A DNA stretch of 64,000 nt from contig NZ_BDBX01000029.1 in the NCBI RefSeq assembly GCF_001613205.1, positions 62,001 through 126,000 on the forward strand, in the 5' to 3' direction. Shown here piece by piece: positions 8,891 through 17,644 of this stretch (the first letter of the stretch is position 1; each line of letters opens with the position of its first letter). The stretch comes from Nocardia sienata NBRC 100364. GTDB taxonomy: Bacteria > Actinomycetota > Actinomycetes > Mycobacteriales > Mycobacteriaceae. A model generated the notes under the pieces. That model did no database searches. It worked only from the letters and a program-made list of their open reading frames with translations, and was not told the DNA's origin. The position numbers and the translations under genes were made by a program.

Positions 8891-8964
8891 TGCCCCCAGT
8901 GGGACTCGAACCCACACTTGGCGGATTTTAAGTCCGCTGCCTCTGCCAATTGGGCTATGGGGGC
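8891..8964 (-). tRNA. tRNA-Leu, anticodon UAA (short variable loop)
   Basis: A 74-nt cloverleaf on the minus strand. The acceptor stem is GCCCCCA/TGGGGGC with discriminator A. The anticodon stem GCGGA/TCCGC encloses the loop CTTAAAA, giving anticodon TAA. The T arm is GTGGG-TTCGAGT-CCCAC. The variable loop is only 5 nt, whereas leucine tRNAs normally carry a long class II variable arm. CCA is not fully encoded: ACCG follows the acceptor stem. Confidence 0.9.
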
Positions 8965-9021
8965 GTGCGGACCACACACTACCGACTCGTACACCCGTAC
9001 CGGAATACCCGTGAGTGGGAG

Positions 9022-9585
9022 TCACACTGTGGGGTCTGTCTGAATCGCCTGGCATGCCTCCACCAGCACGTCGGCTGCCAGCAAACCCGACTCCTCCGCC
9101 GCCTCGCGCACCTCGTCGGGTAATTCGTAGTCCGTGGTCACCGCCAGCAACGCCAGCTGCAGGGCTTCGCCCAGCTGCCCGAGCCGCCGGGCGATCACCA
9201 GTTCGTCCATCTCGGTGCCCATGTTCTCCCAGCCCACCGGCTGCACCCCGTCGATACGGTAGCGGCGCAGGGTGTCCTCCCCGAGGACTTTCATGAAATC
9301 CACCGCCGAGGCCATACAGCGATTGTTGGCGACCCGATACTCGGTGCGGTCGGCGATCTTCTCGATGAGGACCGCGACGATGGTCGCGGCGGTGAACATG
9401 CCGTCGCATACCCGGGCGGGCGCGGCAACGGGTGGGCCCGGCGGGGCGGTGGCCAGACCGGTGGTCACCGCGTCGATCCATTCGACCACCAGATCCGTAC
9501 CGGACGCGTCGTCCCGGACCGGCAGGTGTGCGGGCTGTATCGCCCGGCGCCGGAACCACCGCCACGACAGACCCATCGCGATCAC
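9022..9585 (-). CDS. Hypothetical protein coupled to the amino-acid permease
   Basis: A 187-residue, mostly helical soluble protein with no family I recognise. It starts at GTG 9585, which overlaps the permease stop (GTGA 9582-9585), so the two are co-translated; ATG 9576 is an alternative. Notable segments are AATIVAVLIEKIADRTEYRVANNRC and RYRIDGVQPVGWENMGTEMDEL. The coupling suggests a role connected to the transporter, but nothing in the sequence fixes it. Confidence 0.7.
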   Translation of the reverse strand: MIAMGLSWRWFRRRAIQPAHLPVRDDASGTDLVVEWIDAVTTGLATAPPGPPVAAPARVCDGMFTAATIVAVLIEKIADRTEYRVANNRCMASAVDFMKVLGEDTLRRYRIDGVQPVGWENMGTEMDELVIARRLGQLGEALQLALLAVTTDYELPDEVREAAEESGLLAADVLVEACQAIQTDPTV

Positions 9586-11060
9586 CCCTGTTCGGAAGCG
9601 GACCTACCGACCAGCGAATGCCGTCGGCCGTATGCGAAGTACATCACCAAACCGAGCAGCATCCAGACTACGAAACGCAGCCAGGTTTCGACCGAAAGAT
9701 TCACCATCAACCACAGGCAGGACAGGACCGCCAGGATGGGCACGAAGGGCACCAGTGGCACCTTGAAACCGCGCGGCAGGTCGGGCCGGGTGCGGCGGAG
9801 GATGACCACCCCGATGGAGACCAGCAGGAAGGCGAACAGGGTGCCGATGTTCACCATCTCCTCGAGGGTGCCGAACTGCACGAAACCGGCCAGGATCGCG
9901 CACACCACACCGACGATCACCGTGATCCGCACCGGCGTGCCGCGATCCCCGGTCCGCGAGAGACCCCGCGGGACCAGACCATCGCGGGACATCGCGAACA
10001 GCACCCGGGTCTGGCCGAGCAGCATCACCATGACCACGGTCGTCAGGCCGGCCAGCGCGCCGATGGAAATGATGTTCTTCGCCCAGGTCGCTCCGTTGAG
10101 AGCGAATGCGGTCGCCAGCGTCGCGTCCTCGCCCGCCAGGTCGGTGTAGGGAACCATGCCGGTGAGCACGATGGAGACCGCGACATACAGGATGGTCACC
10201 ACGACCAGCGAGCCGAGGATGCCGCGCGGCAGATCGCGCTGCGGGTTCTTGGTCTCCTCGGCGGCGGTGGCGACCACATCGAAGCCGATGAACGCGAAGA
10301 ACACCAGGCTGGCCGCGGCCAGCAGGCCGTACCAGCCGAAGGTGCTGTTACCTGCCCCGGTCACCCAGGAGAACAGGGACTGCGTCAGTCCCTGGCCGCC
10401 CTCGCCCGGGACCGACTCGGGAATGAACGGGGTCAGGTTGGCCGAGTCGAAGAAGCTCAGGCCGACCACGATCACCAGCAGGATCACTCCGACCTTGATG
10501 GCCACGGCGATCATGGAGACACGCGAGGACAGTTTGGTACCCAGTGCCAGCAGTGTGGTGAGCACGGCGATGAGCAGGACCGCGCCCCAGTCGAAGGTGA
10601 CCCCGCCTATCTCCACCACGGCGGCACCCCGGTCGAACACCTGGCCGAGATACTGGGACCAGCCTTTGGAGACCACCGCGGCCGCGAGCGCGAACTCCAG
10701 CAGCAGGTCCCAGCCGATGATCCAGGCCGCGAGTTCACCGAAGGTCGCATAGGAGAAGGTGTAGGCGCTGCCCGCGACCGGGACGGTGGAGGCGAACTCC
10801 GCGTAGCACAGCGCGGTGAGCCCGCAGGCGATCGCGGCGAAGACGAAGGCCAGCGATACCGCGGGCCCGGCGACGTTACCGGCGGTGCGGGCGGTGAGGG
10901 TGAAGATACCGGCACCGATCACGACGGCGACGCCGAAGATCGCCAGATCCCACGAGGTGAGCTCCTTGCGGAGTTTCTTCCCGGGTTCGTCGGTATCGCG
11001 GATCGACTGCTCCACGCTTTTGGTGCGGAACAGCGAATTGCGGCTGGTCGGCGTCGTCAC
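9582..11060 (-). CDS. APC-superfamily amino-acid permease (cationic amino-acid transporter type)
   Basis: A 492-residue protein with about 12-14 membrane segments. FGVAVVIGAGIFTLTARTAGNVAGPAVSLAF is the APC TM1 signature with its broken helix (GAGIF), and LCYAEFASTVPVAGSAYTFSY follows, typical of the CAT subfamily that imports Arg, Lys or other amino acids with protons. It starts at GTG 11060, with AGGAGG 6-11 bases upstream. It lies 39 bases after the peptide transporter gene, so the two probably form a nutrient-uptake operon with the hypothetical gene at 9022. Confidence 0.9.
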   Translation of the reverse strand: MTTPTSRNSLFRTKSVEQSIRDTDEPGKKLRKELTSWDLAIFGVAVVIGAGIFTLTARTAGNVAGPAVSLAFVFAAIACGLTALCYAEFASTVPVAGSAYTFSYATFGELAAWIIGWDLLLEFALAAAVVSKGWSQYLGQVFDRGAAVVEIGGVTFDWGAVLLIAVLTTLLALGTKLSSRVSMIAVAIKVGVILLVIVVGLSFFDSANLTPFIPESVPGEGGQGLTQSLFSWVTGAGNSTFGWYGLLAAASLVFFAFIGFDVVATAAEETKNPQRDLPRGILGSLVVVTILYVAVSIVLTGMVPYTDLAGEDATLATAFALNGATWAKNIISIGALAGLTTVVMVMLLGQTRVLFAMSRDGLVPRGLSRTGDRGTPVRITVIVGVVCAILAGFVQFGTLEEMVNIGTLFAFLLVSIGVVILRRTRPDLPRGFKVPLVPFVPILAVLSCLWLMVNLSVETWLRFVVWMLLGLVMYFAYGRRHSLVGRSASEQG

Positions 11061-11099
11061 TGCGGCCTCCTGGTGATTCCGGCGCGAGTACCGGGAACG

Positions 11100-12554
11100 C
11101 TAGTGCACTCCCGCCATATGACGGGTTATCCACGACGACAGTCCGGCAATCACCACGCCCGCCGCGATCGCCACCAGACCGGTGATCCCGAAGTAGGCGA
11201 ATTCGGCGTCCGGCGAATAGAAACGTGCCAGCACTCCCGACAATGTGGTGCCCAGCGCGATCGACAGGAAATAGAGCGCCATCATCTGCGCCCGGAAATG
11301 CTCGGGGGCCAGCTGGGTACTGACCGCGAGGCCGATCGGGGAGATCAGCAGTTCGGAGACAGCGAACACCGCCATGATGAACAGCACGGCCAGCGCCGGC
11401 ACCGAGCGTCCGGAGGTCCCGGCCAGTGGGACGAACAGCAGAAACGCCGTCCCCATCCCGACCACGCCGAGCGCGAACTTACGCGGAGTGGTGGGCGCCC
11501 GATCCCCCAGCTTGGTCCACAGCGCGGCGAACAGCGGCGAGAGCGCGATGATCCACACCGGCTCCACCGAACCGATCCAGTTCGACGGCGCGGTCCAGCC
11601 GAAGATGTTCCAGTTCATCCGTTCGTCGGAGTACACCGCGAGCACGGTGAAGATCTGCTGGAACAGGGCCCAGAACACCACGTTGGCCAGGAACAGCGGG
11701 ACGAAGGCCCGCACCCGGCTGCGTTCCAGCGGGCTCACCCGGCGATGGGTGAGCAGGACGGCGAAGTACACGGCGGCGGCGATGACGATGAGCGCGGTGG
11801 TGACATCGGGCAGGTTGTCCACGGTGACCAGTCCGGTCAGCAGTACCAGCAGGATCACCAGGATCGCTGCGACCACCACCGCGGCGAGCGGCCCGTAGGC
11901 ACGACGCGGCAGCGGATCGGTGGGCTCGCGGCCGGCGGTGCCGAGATTGCGGCGGAACACCACGTACTGGATCAGTCCCAGCGCCATCCCGACCGCGGCC
12001 GCCCCGAAGCCGGCGTGGAAGCCCCACTCCTCCCGCAGCAGCCCGGTGAGCAGCGGGCCGACGAATGCACCGAGATTGATCCCCAGATAGAAAAGCGTGA
12101 ATCCGCCGTCGACCCGCGGATCGCCCTTCGGATACAGGGTGCCCAGCAGCGCGGACGCGTTCGATTTCAACGCGCCACTGCCCAGCGCCACCAGTACCAG
12201 CCCCACGCCCACACCGGTGAGGCCCGGAATCAGCGCCAGTGCGATATGCCCGGCCATCACCACGACGCCGCCGTAGAAGACGGTCCGCTCCATCCCGATC
12301 AGCCGGTCCGACACCCAGCCGCCGATGATCGTGGAGAGATAGACCAGACCGCCGTAGGCACCGACCAGACCGACTGCGACATCCTGATCCATACCGAGAC
12401 CACCGTCGGTGGCCGAGTAGTACAGGTAGTAGCCGAGGATGGTGAGCATCCCGTAGAAGGAGAAACGCTCCCACAGTTCGACACCGAACAGGTTGACGAG
12501 GCCGACGGGGTGACCGAAAAAGGTGCGCTCGGCGACGTCTGGGACTTCGGACAT
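11100..12554 (-). CDS. POT/PTR family proton-coupled di/tripeptide transporter
   Basis: A 484-residue MFS-fold protein with the POT hallmark ELWERFSFYGM (E-x-x-E-R-F-x-x-Y-G) in TM1, which couples proton and peptide binding. The region GDPRVDGGFTLFYLGINLGAFVGPLL matches the conserved PTR signature. I prefer ATG 12554 (MSEVPDVAERTFFGHP) over an upstream ATG because family members start just before this helix. It is the first gene of the probable transporter operon. Confidence 0.92.
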   Translation of the reverse strand: MSEVPDVAERTFFGHPVGLVNLFGVELWERFSFYGMLTILGYYLYYSATDGGLGMDQDVAVGLVGAYGGLVYLSTIIGGWVSDRLIGMERTVFYGGVVVMAGHIALALIPGLTGVGVGLVLVALGSGALKSNASALLGTLYPKGDPRVDGGFTLFYLGINLGAFVGPLLTGLLREEWGFHAGFGAAAVGMALGLIQYVVFRRNLGTAGREPTDPLPRRAYGPLAAVVVAAILVILLVLLTGLVTVDNLPDVTTALIVIAAAVYFAVLLTHRRVSPLERSRVRAFVPLFLANVVFWALFQQIFTVLAVYSDERMNWNIFGWTAPSNWIGSVEPVWIIALSPLFAALWTKLGDRAPTTPRKFALGVVGMGTAFLLFVPLAGTSGRSVPALAVLFIMAVFAVSELLISPIGLAVSTQLAPEHFRAQMMALYFLSIALGTTLSGVLARFYSPDAEFAYFGITGLVAIAAGVVIAGLSSWITRHMAGVH

Positions 12555-12664
12555 GCTGAGACTGTCCCACGCACCCGGTCCGGCGCGCGGCATACCGGAC
12601 CGAACCGATACCGCAGCTTCACGAACACTCCGGCCCCGGTAACACTGCGGGGCCCGGTGAGGGG

Positions 12665-13612
12665 TCAGGCGATCGAGAGCGCGATCCCGTCCAGGATGTC
12701 GTGTTCGCTGACGACCAGCTCGGTGATCCCGGCCCGGCGCTTCAGCTCCGCCGCCAGCACCTCGGTGATCACCGCGCCGCCGCCGATGACATCGACCCGG
12801 CCCGGATGCATGGGTCCGAGCGCGGCGCGCTCGTCGTGGTTCATCCCGATCAGCCGATCGCAGACCGCGTTCAGATCCGGGAGCGCGATCCGTGCCAGAT
12901 GTGTTTTCGTCGAATCGTATTCGGGCAGGTCCAGCGCGACGGCCGCGAGTGTGGTCATGGTGCCGGCCACCCCGACCCAGGTGTGCGCACCGTCCACCGG
13001 GACGTGAGTGAACGCCTCGGTGAGGCGTTCGGTCGCGAACTCCCGGGCCGCGGCCACTTCACCGGCCTCCGGCGGATTTCCGCGCAGACACCGCTCGGTG
13101 ACCCGCACGCAGCCGATATCGGCGGAGAACGCCGCCTGCACCCCGTCGCCGTCCCCGACCACGAGTTCGGTGGATCCGCCGCCCAGGTCGACCACGACGA
13201 ACGGCCCGTCCGCCGCGGACAGTTCACCGACCGCGCCGGTGAACGACAACCGGGCCTCCTCGTCACCGGTGATCACCTCGGCGGACGCGCCCGGCACCAC
13301 CCGGCCGAGTTCGGACCGGGTCATCGCGAAGAAATCCTCCCGGTTCGACGCATCGCGAGTGGCGGAGGTGGCGACCATCCGAACCCGGCTCACACCGTGC
13401 TCGAGCATGAGGGTCACATAGTCGGCCAGCGCCACGCGGGTACGTTCGATCGCCTCCGGGTTCAGCCGGCCCGTCGCGTCGACCCCTTTACCGAGCCGCA
13501 CGATCCGCATCTCCCGGTGCACATCGGTCAGGGTGGAATCCGCGCCGATATCGGCGATCAGCAGTCGGATCGAATTGGTGCCGCAGTCCACGGCAGCGAC
13601 CCGGTCGGTCAT
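12665..13612 (-). CDS. ppx: Exopolyphosphatase / pppGpp phosphatase (Ppx/GppA family)
   Basis: A 315-residue member of the ASKHA fold. Phosphate-binding loops are seen as AAVDCGTNSIRLLIAD at the N-terminus and VVDLGGGSTELVVG near residues 130-143. The short form lacks the C-terminal HD domain of E. coli Ppx and matches mycobacterial Rv1026/Ppx2. The family hydrolyses polyphosphate or pppGpp. ATG 13612 has AGGAG 5-9 bases upstream. The order lpqU-eno-ftsB-DUF501-ppx equals Rv1022-Rv1026. Confidence 0.92.
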   Translation of the reverse strand: MTDRVAAVDCGTNSIRLLIADIGADSTLTDVHREMRIVRLGKGVDATGRLNPEAIERTRVALADYVTLMLEHGVSRVRMVATSATRDASNREDFFAMTRSELGRVVPGASAEVITGDEEARLSFTGAVGELSAADGPFVVVDLGGGSTELVVGDGDGVQAAFSADIGCVRVTERCLRGNPPEAGEVAAAREFATERLTEAFTHVPVDGAHTWVGVAGTMTTLAAVALDLPEYDSTKTHLARIALPDLNAVCDRLIGMNHDERAALGPMHPGRVDVIGGGAVITEVLAAELKRRAGITELVVSEHDILDGIALSIA

Positions 13613-13626
13613 AGCAACTCCTTCAT

Positions 13627-13747
13627 AGCCTGTACACACGGTCCACGGAACCCGCAGCAAAGGCGGAGGTACCGCCTCACGACCCCTCCCTCGAAGCCTG
13701 CGCGCCCGGTCGGCGGAGGCCGCAGCAGAAGCGGAGGTATCGCCTCA
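13627..13747. repeat. Two tandem copies of a 53-base element
   Basis: Bases 13627-13679 and 13695-13747 align without gaps at about 42 of 53 positions, with a 68-base period. Each ends in a near-palindromic core (GCGGAGGTAnCGCCTC). The second copy supplies the DUF501 stop codon. It may be a small intergenic repeat family or an RNA hairpin between the two genes. Confidence 0.6.
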
Positions 13748-14263
13748 TTCGTGTTCCGTCACCCCGTATTCCGGCCAGTCCGCCGGGATCGCACTGCCGC
13801 GCAGCCCGTTCGCTGCCGCCAGCGCCACCGCCTCGTCACCGAGCGGATTCACGCCGGGTCCCTTGGCCAGCGCGTGCGCGATCAGCACATGCAGGCATTT
13901 CACCCGGTCCGGCATACCGCCACCGCTGAAATCGGTACCCAGCGATTCGATCGCGTCGCGTTCGGCCAGATAGCTCTCGTGCGCGGCGCGATAGGCGGCG
14001 GCGAGTTCGGTATCGCGGCCGAGCCGGTCGGTCATCCCCTTCATCACACCCGCGGATTCCAACCGGCTGGCCTCCGCGGTCAGCCGGGGGTCGGTGAGGT
14101 AGTAGAGAGTGGGGAACGGGGTGCCGTCCGGAAGCCTCGGCGCCGTCTTGACCACCGCGGGCAGCCCGTCGGGCGTCCGGTAGGCGATGGCGAGCACCCC
14201 GCGCGGTTCGCGGCCCAGCTGTTCGGCGACGATCTGCAGATCTCGGTCGTCGGGTGTACTCAC
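13745..14263 (-). CDS. DUF501 family protein (Rv1025-like)
   Basis: A 172-residue conserved actinobacterial protein of unknown function. It contains RGVLAIAYRTPDGLPAVVKTAPRLPDGTPFPTLYYLTDPRL, the signature block of DUF501, followed by GTDFSGGGMPDRVKCLHVL with one conserved Cys and His. The chosen GTG 14263 overlaps the ftsB stop (GTGA), showing translational coupling to the divisome gene. Its conserved position between ftsB and ppx suggests a housekeeping role; no enzyme activity can be assigned. Confidence 0.92.
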   Translation of the reverse strand: MSTPDDRDLQIVAEQLGREPRGVLAIAYRTPDGLPAVVKTAPRLPDGTPFPTLYYLTDPRLTAEASRLESAGVMKGMTDRLGRDTELAAAYRAAHESYLAERDAIESLGTDFSGGGMPDRVKCLHVLIAHALAKGPGVNPLGDEAVALAAANGLRGSAIPADWPEYGVTEHE

Positions 14264-14847
14264 CTGGGTCCTTCCGGCTGCGGCGCGGGTGTTTCGGTTT
14301 CGGGGGGCGGTTCGGAGATGCTCCGCCACAGATCCGTGTACCACGGATCGGGTTCGTGCAGCGGTGCCTGCGGATCGGGGATCGCCGGCACTTCGATCCC
14401 CGGGACCTGCACGATATAGGGGGTTTCGCCCGGCATCACCAGACGCAACCGGTCGCGCGCCTCGGAGCGGATATAGGCCGGGTCCTCCTGCTGGGCGCGG
14501 CGGTCCTTCAGCCGGTCGATATCGGCTTCGAGCGCCCGGCGTTCGGCCGCGAGCTGATCGGCCTCGGCGCGCTGGGTGAAATAGGTGCGCATGGGCACGG
14601 CCAGCGTCATCGCCAGCGCACACACCACCATCGCCAGAATGATCGCCTTACCGGCGGACAACCCCAGGATGGTCCGCTCCGACCAGTCCCGCGCGCCGTC
14701 CGTCCCGGCTCTGGACCGGCGGGTGGTGCGCCGCACCCGCTCCGCGCCGCCGTGCACTTCGGCGGCGGGGCGGCGCGACGGCGCGCGCGACGTGCGGCGG
14801 TCGCCCCGTCCCGCGGGACTGGTACCGCGCGCACGCCGCTCCGACAT
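14260..14847 (-). CDS. ftsB: Septum formation initiator FtsB/DivIC-like protein
   Basis: A 195-residue bitopic protein. It has a basic, disordered cytosolic N-terminus (1-65), one transmembrane helix (GKAIILAMVVCALAMTLAV, about 66-85), a short coiled coil (FTQRAEADQLAAERRALEADIDRLKD), the conserved DPAYIRSEARDRLRLVMPGE block and a proline-rich tail. FtsB joins FtsL and FtsQ in the divisome and helps activate septal peptidoglycan synthesis. It corresponds to Rv1024, lies 5 bases after eno and is coupled to DUF501. Confidence 0.9.
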   Translation of the reverse strand: MSERRARGTSPAGRGDRRTSRAPSRRPAAEVHGGAERVRRTTRRSRAGTDGARDWSERTILGLSAGKAIILAMVVCALAMTLAVPMRTYFTQRAEADQLAAERRALEADIDRLKDRRAQQEDPAYIRSEARDRLRLVMPGETPYIVQVPGIEVPAIPDPQAPLHEPDPWYTDLWRSISEPPPETETPAPQPEGPR

Positions 14848-14852
14848 CTACC

Positions 14853-16136
14853 TCAGTCCTCGAAGGTGAAACGCGGGAAGGCCACGTCACCGGCGTAGCG
14901 AGCCGAATCGCCGAGCGCGTCCTCGATCCGCAGCAGCTGGTTGTACTTCGCCACCCGCTCGCTGCGCGCCGGAGCGCCGGTCTTGATCTGGCCGCTGCCC
15001 ACCGCGACCGCGAGGTCGGCGATGGTGGTGTCCTCGGTTTCACCGGACCGGTGCGACATCATCGTCTTGTACCCGTTGCGGTGGGCCAGCTCGACGGCGT
15101 CCAGGGTCTCGGTCAGGGTGCCGATCTGGTTCACCTTCACCAGCAGCGCGTTGGCCGCGCCCTTGGCGATACCGTCCTCGAGACGTTCGGGGTTGGTGAC
15201 GAACAGATCGTCGCCGACCAGCTGCACCTTGTCGCCGATCTCGTCGGTGAGCGCGACCCAGCCGTCCCAGTCGTCCTCCGACAGCGGATCCTCGATCGAC
15301 ACCAGCGGGTAGGCGGCCCGCAGTTCGGTATAGAACTTGGCCATCTCGGCAGCCGAACGCGCGGAACCCTCGAACTGGTAGGCACCGTCTTTGTAGAACT
15401 CGGTCGCCGCGACATCCAGCGCCAGCGCCACATCCCGGCCCAGTTTCAGTCCGGTCTTACCGATCGCGACGCTGATCAGGTCCAGCGCTTCCTTGGTGCC
15501 GGCGACATCGGGCGCGAAGCCGCCCTCGTCGCCCAGCCCGGTGGCCAGACCCTTCTCCTTGAGCACCGCCTTGAGCGCGTGGTAGACCTCCGCGCCCCAG
15601 CGCAGCGATTCCTTGAACGTCGGCGCGCCGATCGGCGCCACCATGAACTCCTGCACATCCACACCGGTATCGGCGTGCGCGCCGCCGTTGAGGATGTTCA
15701 TCATGGGCACCGGCAGCACATGGGCGTTCGGTCCCCCGAGGTAGCGGAACAGTTCCAGACCCGAGGACTCCGCGGCCGCGCGCGCCACCGCCAGGGACAC
15801 ACCCAGCAGCGCGTTGGCGCCGAGACGCGATTTGTCCGGGGTTCCGTCGAGGTCGAGCAGCGCCTGGTCGACGGTGCGCTGTTCGACGGCGTCCAGGCCG
15901 ATCACGGCCGGGGCGATCTCGTCGAGCACCCCCTCGACGGCTCGCTGCACGCCCTTGCCGTTGTAGCGATCCCCGCCGTCGCGCAGTTCCACGGCCTCGT
16001 GCTCGCCGGTGGAGGCACCGGAGGGCACCGCGGCGCGGGTCAGGGTGCCGTCGTCGAGGGCGATCTCGACCTCGACGGTGGGGTTACCCCGAGAGTCCAG
16101 GATCTCGCGAGCTCCGACCTGTTCGATGATGGCCAC
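14853..16136 (-). CDS. eno: Enolase (phosphopyruvate hydratase)
   Basis: A 427-residue glycolytic enzyme that converts 2-phosphoglycerate to phosphoenolpyruvate. It is full length for the family. Visible signatures are GAREILDSRGNPTVEVE at the N-terminus, GDEGGFAPD in the middle, and VNQIGTLTETLDAVELA then SHRSGETEDTTIADLAVA at the C-terminus, the last being the enolase active-site block with the metal-ligand loop nearby. It starts at GTG 16136 with AGGAG about 12 bases upstream. It lies between lpqU and ftsB as in mycobacteria. Confidence 0.97.
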   Translation of the reverse strand: MAIIEQVGAREILDSRGNPTVEVEIALDDGTLTRAAVPSGASTGEHEAVELRDGGDRYNGKGVQRAVEGVLDEIAPAVIGLDAVEQRTVDQALLDLDGTPDKSRLGANALLGVSLAVARAAAESSGLELFRYLGGPNAHVLPVPMMNILNGGAHADTGVDVQEFMVAPIGAPTFKESLRWGAEVYHALKAVLKEKGLATGLGDEGGFAPDVAGTKEALDLISVAIGKTGLKLGRDVALALDVAATEFYKDGAYQFEGSARSAAEMAKFYTELRAAYPLVSIEDPLSEDDWDGWVALTDEIGDKVQLVGDDLFVTNPERLEDGIAKGAANALLVKVNQIGTLTETLDAVELAHRNGYKTMMSHRSGETEDTTIADLAVAVGSGQIKTGAPARSERVAKYNQLLRIEDALGDSARYAGDVAFPRFTFED

Positions 16137-16266
16137 GAAAACAACACTCCTTCGGCTGGTGGCACGGTAGTTATCGGGACGAGCCGTGCGGTTGCGAGCC
16201 TAATAGGCGCGGTTGCGGCCAGTCCATTTGCCGCCCCGCAGCGACCGACACAGTTCCGGCGCGACC

Positions 16267-17004
16267 TCAGACGCGCCGGCCGACGCTGTAGGCCGCGGCC
16301 CGATCACGGACCACTTCCATATAGCTCTCCGACCTGTTGTAGGTGAACAGCGCCCGGCTCCAGCCCTCGGCGGTGCCCAGCGCCCCGCCGCTCACGCACA
16401 GATACCTCGCCGCGGTGAGCGCCGCATCGTCGATACTGTGCGGATCGGCGACCCCGTCCCCATTGGCGTCCACTCCCCATCTGCGCCAGGTCTCCGGTAT
16501 GAACTGCATCGGACCCACCGCACGGTCGAATACCCGGTCCCCGTCGAGCAGCCCCTCGTCGGTATCCCTGATCTCCGCCACTCCGGGCGCTCCGTCCAGC
16601 GGGATACCGATGATCGACGGCTCCACCAGACCGTCGTCACGCACCTCGGCCCCGCGATGCCGGCCGTGATCGCTTTCCACACTCCCGATTCCCGCCAGCG
16701 TCGTCCAGCCGATCCCGCAATCCGGCCGCGACCGCACCATCACCGCCGCCGCGTACCCGTACGCCTCGAGCGCGGCCACCGGCATATCCAGCGCACCGGC
16801 GTGCTCGGCCGCCCACACGTTCAATTGCGCGGCGGTCCGGCCGGGGGCATCGATATCGATCACGGGTACCGGGATGCCGGGCCCGGGCGGGATCCCCTCG
16901 GGGATGGGCACCAGATCCTCGCCGGCCCCACACCCGGTCAGCACCAGGGCAACCAACGAAGCGGCGACGAGGCCGAACCTGCGGAGACGCACACCATCCA
17001 TCAT
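16267..17004 (-). CDS. lpqU: Lytic transglycosylase-like lipoprotein (LpqU-like)
   Basis: A 245-residue lipoprotein: signal sequence with lipobox LTGC (acylated Cys at about residue 25), then a lytic-transglycosylase fold. IGSVESDHGRH carries the likely catalytic Glu, and VGPMQFIPETWRRWG and ALFTYNRSESYMEVV match MltB-type lysozyme-like domains that cleave the glycan backbone of peptidoglycan. ATG 17004 is chosen because it places the signal peptide at the N-terminus. It is the Rv1022 equivalent immediately before eno. Confidence 0.88.
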   Translation of the reverse strand: MMDGVRLRRFGLVAASLVALVLTGCGAGEDLVPIPEGIPPGPGIPVPVIDIDAPGRTAAQLNVWAAEHAGALDMPVAALEAYGYAAAVMVRSRPDCGIGWTTLAGIGSVESDHGRHRGAEVRDDGLVEPSIIGIPLDGAPGVAEIRDTDEGLLDGDRVFDRAVGPMQFIPETWRRWGVDANGDGVADPHSIDDAALTAARYLCVSGGALGTAEGWSRALFTYNRSESYMEVVRDRAAAYSVGRRV

Positions 17005-17249
17005 CCAGGCAGCCGGGGCCGGGCGCCCCCGAGAGAGGGACCGAACGGTACAGATCACAGTCTCGGTCACAGAAACGGCCGACCCTCGACATAGTGGTGG
17101 AGGAACCGAAAACCGACGCACGAACAATACGACCGCCCAGAAAGGCCGATACATCGTTCTCCTCGACAGGCCCGAGCAGATCCGAGAGTTACATCAAATG
17201 ACCGCGGCGCAGTATTTACTGCTGAATGATTCGACCCGAGACAAAGGAA
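17005..17249. other. Intergenic region between lpqU and the ESX-4 terminator, no gene seen
   Basis: This stretch is more AT-rich than its surroundings and short ORFs in it lack starts with ribosome binding sites. It presumably holds the promoter for the leftward lpqU transcript. Confidence 0.4.
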
Positions 17250-17290
17250 AACGATTGCGCCTCGAGAATCGATCTCGGGGCACAATCGTT
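17237..17290 (-). terminator. Terminator of the ESX-4 minus-strand operon
   Basis: The stem has arms AACGATTG (17250-17257) and CAATCGTT (17283-17290) with inner GCC/GGC and CGAGA/TCTCG pairing, giving a long hairpin with two mismatches. Reading leftward it is followed by the T-rich TTCCTTTGTCTC. It lies 32 bases beyond the end of esxT. Confidence 0.8.
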
Positions 17291-17321
17291 GTCTCGAGCC
17301 AGATATGGTCGGCCTATCGGA

Positions 17322-17609
17322 TCAGGCCCAGCGCGACGCATTCAGTTTATCGGTGGTCGTCATTTCGATGGCACCGTCTTCGACGGTCTTGGCAAGGCGC
17401 TCCATGATGTCGAGCAGGCCGTTGTGCGCCTCGTCCCACCGGGCCTGCTTGAGGCGGTACGCCTCCTGAGCACCGGACTCCCATTCGGCGGCCAGCGCGT
17501 TGACGTAGCCCTTCAACTCCTCATGGGTTTCGGTCAACCGGCCCTTCGACGAGCGCAGGTCGCCGGTCATGGCCATCAGCTGGCCTTCCGAATACTTCAT
17601 CTGCGACAT
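17322..17609 (-). CDS. esxT: WXG100 family ESX-4 substrate, EsxT position
   Basis: A 95-residue helical hairpin protein of the ESAT-6 size class. The turn is AAEWESGAQEAYRLKQARWDE with W43 and the glycine three residues on, as in EsxA (W-x-x-G-type turn). Family members are secreted as heterodimers with a partner by the ESX ATPase. It is the last gene of the minus-strand run eccC4-Rv3446c-esxU-esxT, the same order as Rv3447c-Rv3444c. The C-terminus lacks an obvious YxxxD/E tag, which the partner provides. Confidence 0.92.
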   Translation of the reverse strand: MSQMKYSEGQLMAMTGDLRSSKGRLTETHEELKGYVNALAAEWESGAQEAYRLKQARWDEAHNGLLDIMERLAKTVEDGAIEMTTTDKLNASRWA

Positions 17610-17644
17610 AGCAATAACTCCTAAGACTCTCGTGAACCGACGAC

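Noticed and set aside
8722..8931. Small ORF ending ...CPTCGAAVPPVGLEPTLGGF
   Set aside because: The end is the antisense translation of the tRNA gene, a common false annotation; the zinc-ribbon-like CPTC is likely chance.
9432..13007. Very long plus-strand open frame (over 1,100 codons)
   Set aside because: It is antisense to the permease, peptide transporter and ppx genes. Its Asp/Gln/Arg/His-rich content is the usual shadow of high-GC coding sequence.
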